Of a DNA stretch of 6,086 nucleotides, positions 5,008 to 6,086 are shown in pieces. Below the pieces are notes generated by a model. The model was not told the DNA's origin. It saw only the letters and a list, made by a program, of their open reading frames with translations, and ran no database searches. The stretch's first letter is position 1, and each line of letters opens with the position of its first letter. Made by a program: the position numbers and the translations under genes. This DNA is from CAYJWS01 sp964373925 (GTDB taxonomy: Bacteria; Patescibacteriota; Patescibacteriia; Buchananbacterales; GWA2-38-13), in assembly GCA_964373925.1 (NCBI GenBank), contig CAYJWS010000066.1, positions 1 through 6,086 on the forward strand. Reading direction: 5' to 3'.

Positions 5008-5964
5008 TTATGCTAAAATATAAACGCTTGCTTGCAAATAATCTTTCACAATTTCATCAAGCACGGAATAGACCGTATCAAGAGAATTAACCTGCACAAG
5101 CCTCATCCTATACAGCGATGCGTTTGGAATGCCTCGTACATACATAAGAAGATGCTTTCGTATCTCCATGCATCCAACCCTTTCCCCCTTCAGTTCAAAA
5201 AGATACTCCGCGTGCTTTTTTATAAGCGGAATTTTCTCTTCAAAAGAGACTATTTTCCCGCCAAAAATCCAAGGATTTCCCCACGATGCCTGCCCGATCA
5301 TAAACCCGTCAAGATTGCCGAGTTTTTTCTTTCCATCCTCAAGAGAAGTGATCCCACCGTTTCCAATAACCGGAATGCCAAGATTTTTTTTCAATTCATA
5401 AATGGGGTCAAAATTCGCAGGGCATCCATATGGCTCGCAGTAGGTGCGCCCATGTATTGTTATAAGATTTGCGCCAACAGACTCCGCGCCCTTACCAAAA
5501 GTTATAAGATCTTCATCGTTGTCCCAACCAAGGCGCGTTTTCACGGAAACCGGCAATTTTGTATTTTTTACAACTGCTTCTATAAGTTTAAAAGCCAAAT
5601 CATGATTTTTTCGAAGAGCAACTCCATGCTCCGATTTTACCACTTTCTTTGAAGGACATCCCATATTAATATCAATGCCACTAAACCCCAAGGACTCCAA
5701 ATACTTAGCGGATGTTATAAAAGACTCAACATCTTTTCCAAAAATTTGCGCGATAACAGGCTGCTCGCTCGGATCAAAACAAAAACGCTCAAGCACCTTT
5801 TCTGCGCCATAATGCACGCCATCAGCAGACGTAAATTCCGTAAACACAACAATTTCCGGATTTACCTCTTTGCAAATCCTCCGAAACGCGCTATCAGTAT
5901 ACCCATCCATGGGTGCCAAGGCAATAATGGGCTTTTGTATATTTTTCCAAAAATCCTTGTTCAT
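5008..5964 (-). CDS. dusB: tRNA-dihydrouridine synthase (Dus family, DusB-like)
   Basis: Dus enzymes are FMN-dependent and use NADPH to reduce uridines to dihydrouridine in tRNA. The 318-residue product has a TIM barrel opening with PIIALAPMDGYTDSAFRRIC (12-31). It has the active-site motif DINMGCPSKKV (98-108; C103 is the catalytic Cys), VKTRLGW (141-147, with the conserved Lys 142), IHGRT (170-174, with His 171), and the FMN-phosphate region GNGGI (201-205) and MIGQASWGNPWIF (222-234). A C-terminal helical domain follows (about 245-318). Two motifs deviate mildly: HGVAL at 113-117 where GSALL-like sequence is usual, and IGQAS where IGRA is common. The subfamily and target position are uncertain. 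The frame reaches an ATG at 5982, but that start lies inside a hairpin and adds MVVFCF, so ATG 5964 is preferred. There is no Shine-Dalgarno sequence; the start follows a T-rich run. Confidence 0.93.
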   Translation of the reverse strand: MNKDFWKNIQKPIIALAPMDGYTDSAFRRICKEVNPEIVVFTEFTSADGVHYGAEKVLERFCFDPSEQPVIAQIFGKDVESFITSAKYLESLGFSGIDINMGCPSKKVVKSEHGVALRKNHDLAFKLIEAVVKNTKLPVSVKTRLGWDNDEDLITFGKGAESVGANLITIHGRTYCEPYGCPANFDPIYELKKNLGIPVIGNGGITSLEDGKKKLGNLDGFMIGQASWGNPWIFGGKIVSFEEKIPLIKKHAEYLFELKGERVGCMEIRKHLLMYVRGIPNASLYRMRLVQVNSLDTVYSVLDEIVKDYLQASVYILA

Positions 5965-5996
5965 AAAACAAAAAACTACCATAGTGTGGCAGTTTT
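5962..5996 (-). terminator. Hairpin with T-tract directly before the dusB start
   Basis: On the minus strand, AAAACTGCCA (5996-5987) pairs with TGGTAGTTTT (5981-5972) around a 5-nt loop, with one G-T wobble. It runs into TTTTTGTTTT, which ends at the dusB ATG (5964-5962). It looks like an intrinsic terminator of a gene upstream outside the window, or an attenuator in the dusB leader. If the extended -10 at 6000-6008 is real, transcription would begin inside the 5' arm, so the hairpin would act mainly on read-through transcripts. Confidence 0.45.
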
Positions 5997-5999
5997 AAG

Positions 6000-6008
6000 A
6001 TAATACCA
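6000..6008 (-). promoter_or_regulatory. Possible extended -10 promoter for dusB
   Basis: On the minus strand TGGTATTAT (6008-6000) has a TGn extension and a 5-of-6 -10 box, and closely resembles the prfA promoter element TGGTATACT. No good -35 lies at 17 bp. A start near 5993 would give a leader of about 29 nt. The rest of the window edge (6009-6086) shows no gene I can support; an ATG at 6075 on the plus strand has too little sequence to judge. Confidence 0.4.
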
Positions 6009-6086
6009 TATTTTTTCAAAAAAATAAAGTGGATCGGATTACCACATCAAAACCATTTTGGAGTTTGGTGTTTAATGAGAGTGGGT

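Noticed and set aside
5032..5652. Open frame of 206 codons on the plus strand, opposite dusB
   Set aside because: It lies wholly antisense to a gene with clear Dus motifs, and its translation has no recognisable family features.
6026..6085. MraZ-type operator boxes (AAAGTGG at 6026-6032, GAGTGGG at 6079-6085)
   Set aside because: Spacing is irregular and there are only two loose matches; no mraZ gene is visible within the window.

Overview
The window is AT-rich (Lys/Ile-rich proteins, many A-tracts) and holds seven complete genes with short gaps and no gene-free stretch over 300 bases. Everything recognisable is bacterial housekeeping: translation (bL31, RF1, PrmC, bL25), tRNA modification (Dus) and cell-wall elongation (RodA). 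The style suggests a Patescibacteria/CPR genome, probably Parcubacteria-like: AT-rich compact genes, no clear Shine-Dalgarno sequence before any start, a PrmC with NLPY instead of NPPY, an RF1 with PET as its PxT motif, and a small uncharacterised zinc-ribbon protein coupled to bL25. The lineage is inferred from sequence style and recall, not from a database search. The standard code fits: stops are TAA or TAG, plus one TGA that ends the zinc-ribbon gene.

Layout. Plus strand, 1-2604: rpmE (56-352) with its own intrinsic terminator; an extended -10 promoter near 429-437; a 96-bp repeat made of two GC-rich hairpins (474-569); prfA (591-1646); a short relic of the same repeat; a small hairpin with a T-run; and prmC (1717-2604). 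RF1 and the methyltransferase that modifies its GGQ glutamine are adjacent, as in many bacteria. Minus strand, 6008-2563: an extended -10 element and a hairpin with a T-run lead into dusB (5964-5008). A second copy of the double-hairpin repeat (4862-4970) follows, then rodA (4834-3722). A consensus-like promoter (TTGACA, 17 bp, TATATT) then drives a two-gene operon, zinc-ribbon gene (3660-3322) and rplY (3325-2618), joined by an ATGA overlap. This operon ends at a 32-bp perfect palindrome that also encodes the C-terminal tail of the convergent prmC.

The most interesting signal is a palindrome family that crosses feature types. A 16-bp core, CCCG-NN-AGCT-N'N'-CGGG, occurs perfectly three times with NN = AA, AT or CC, and once more with one substitution. 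The two variable bases always change together with their partners, so the pairing is kept. Three of these cores sit in two double-hairpin elements of the form TGTCATTC-hairpin-GAATCYAG-AT-rich spacer-YTGGATYCC-hairpin-GATGACA. The fourth is the rplY terminator fused into the end of prmC. This looks like a mobile or propagated palindrome family (REP/MITE-like, or possibly a DNA-uptake-like signal reused as a terminator) in an otherwise ordinary housekeeping region. I see no new multi-gene system; the palindrome family and the zinc-ribbon/bL25 coupling are the points most worth following.
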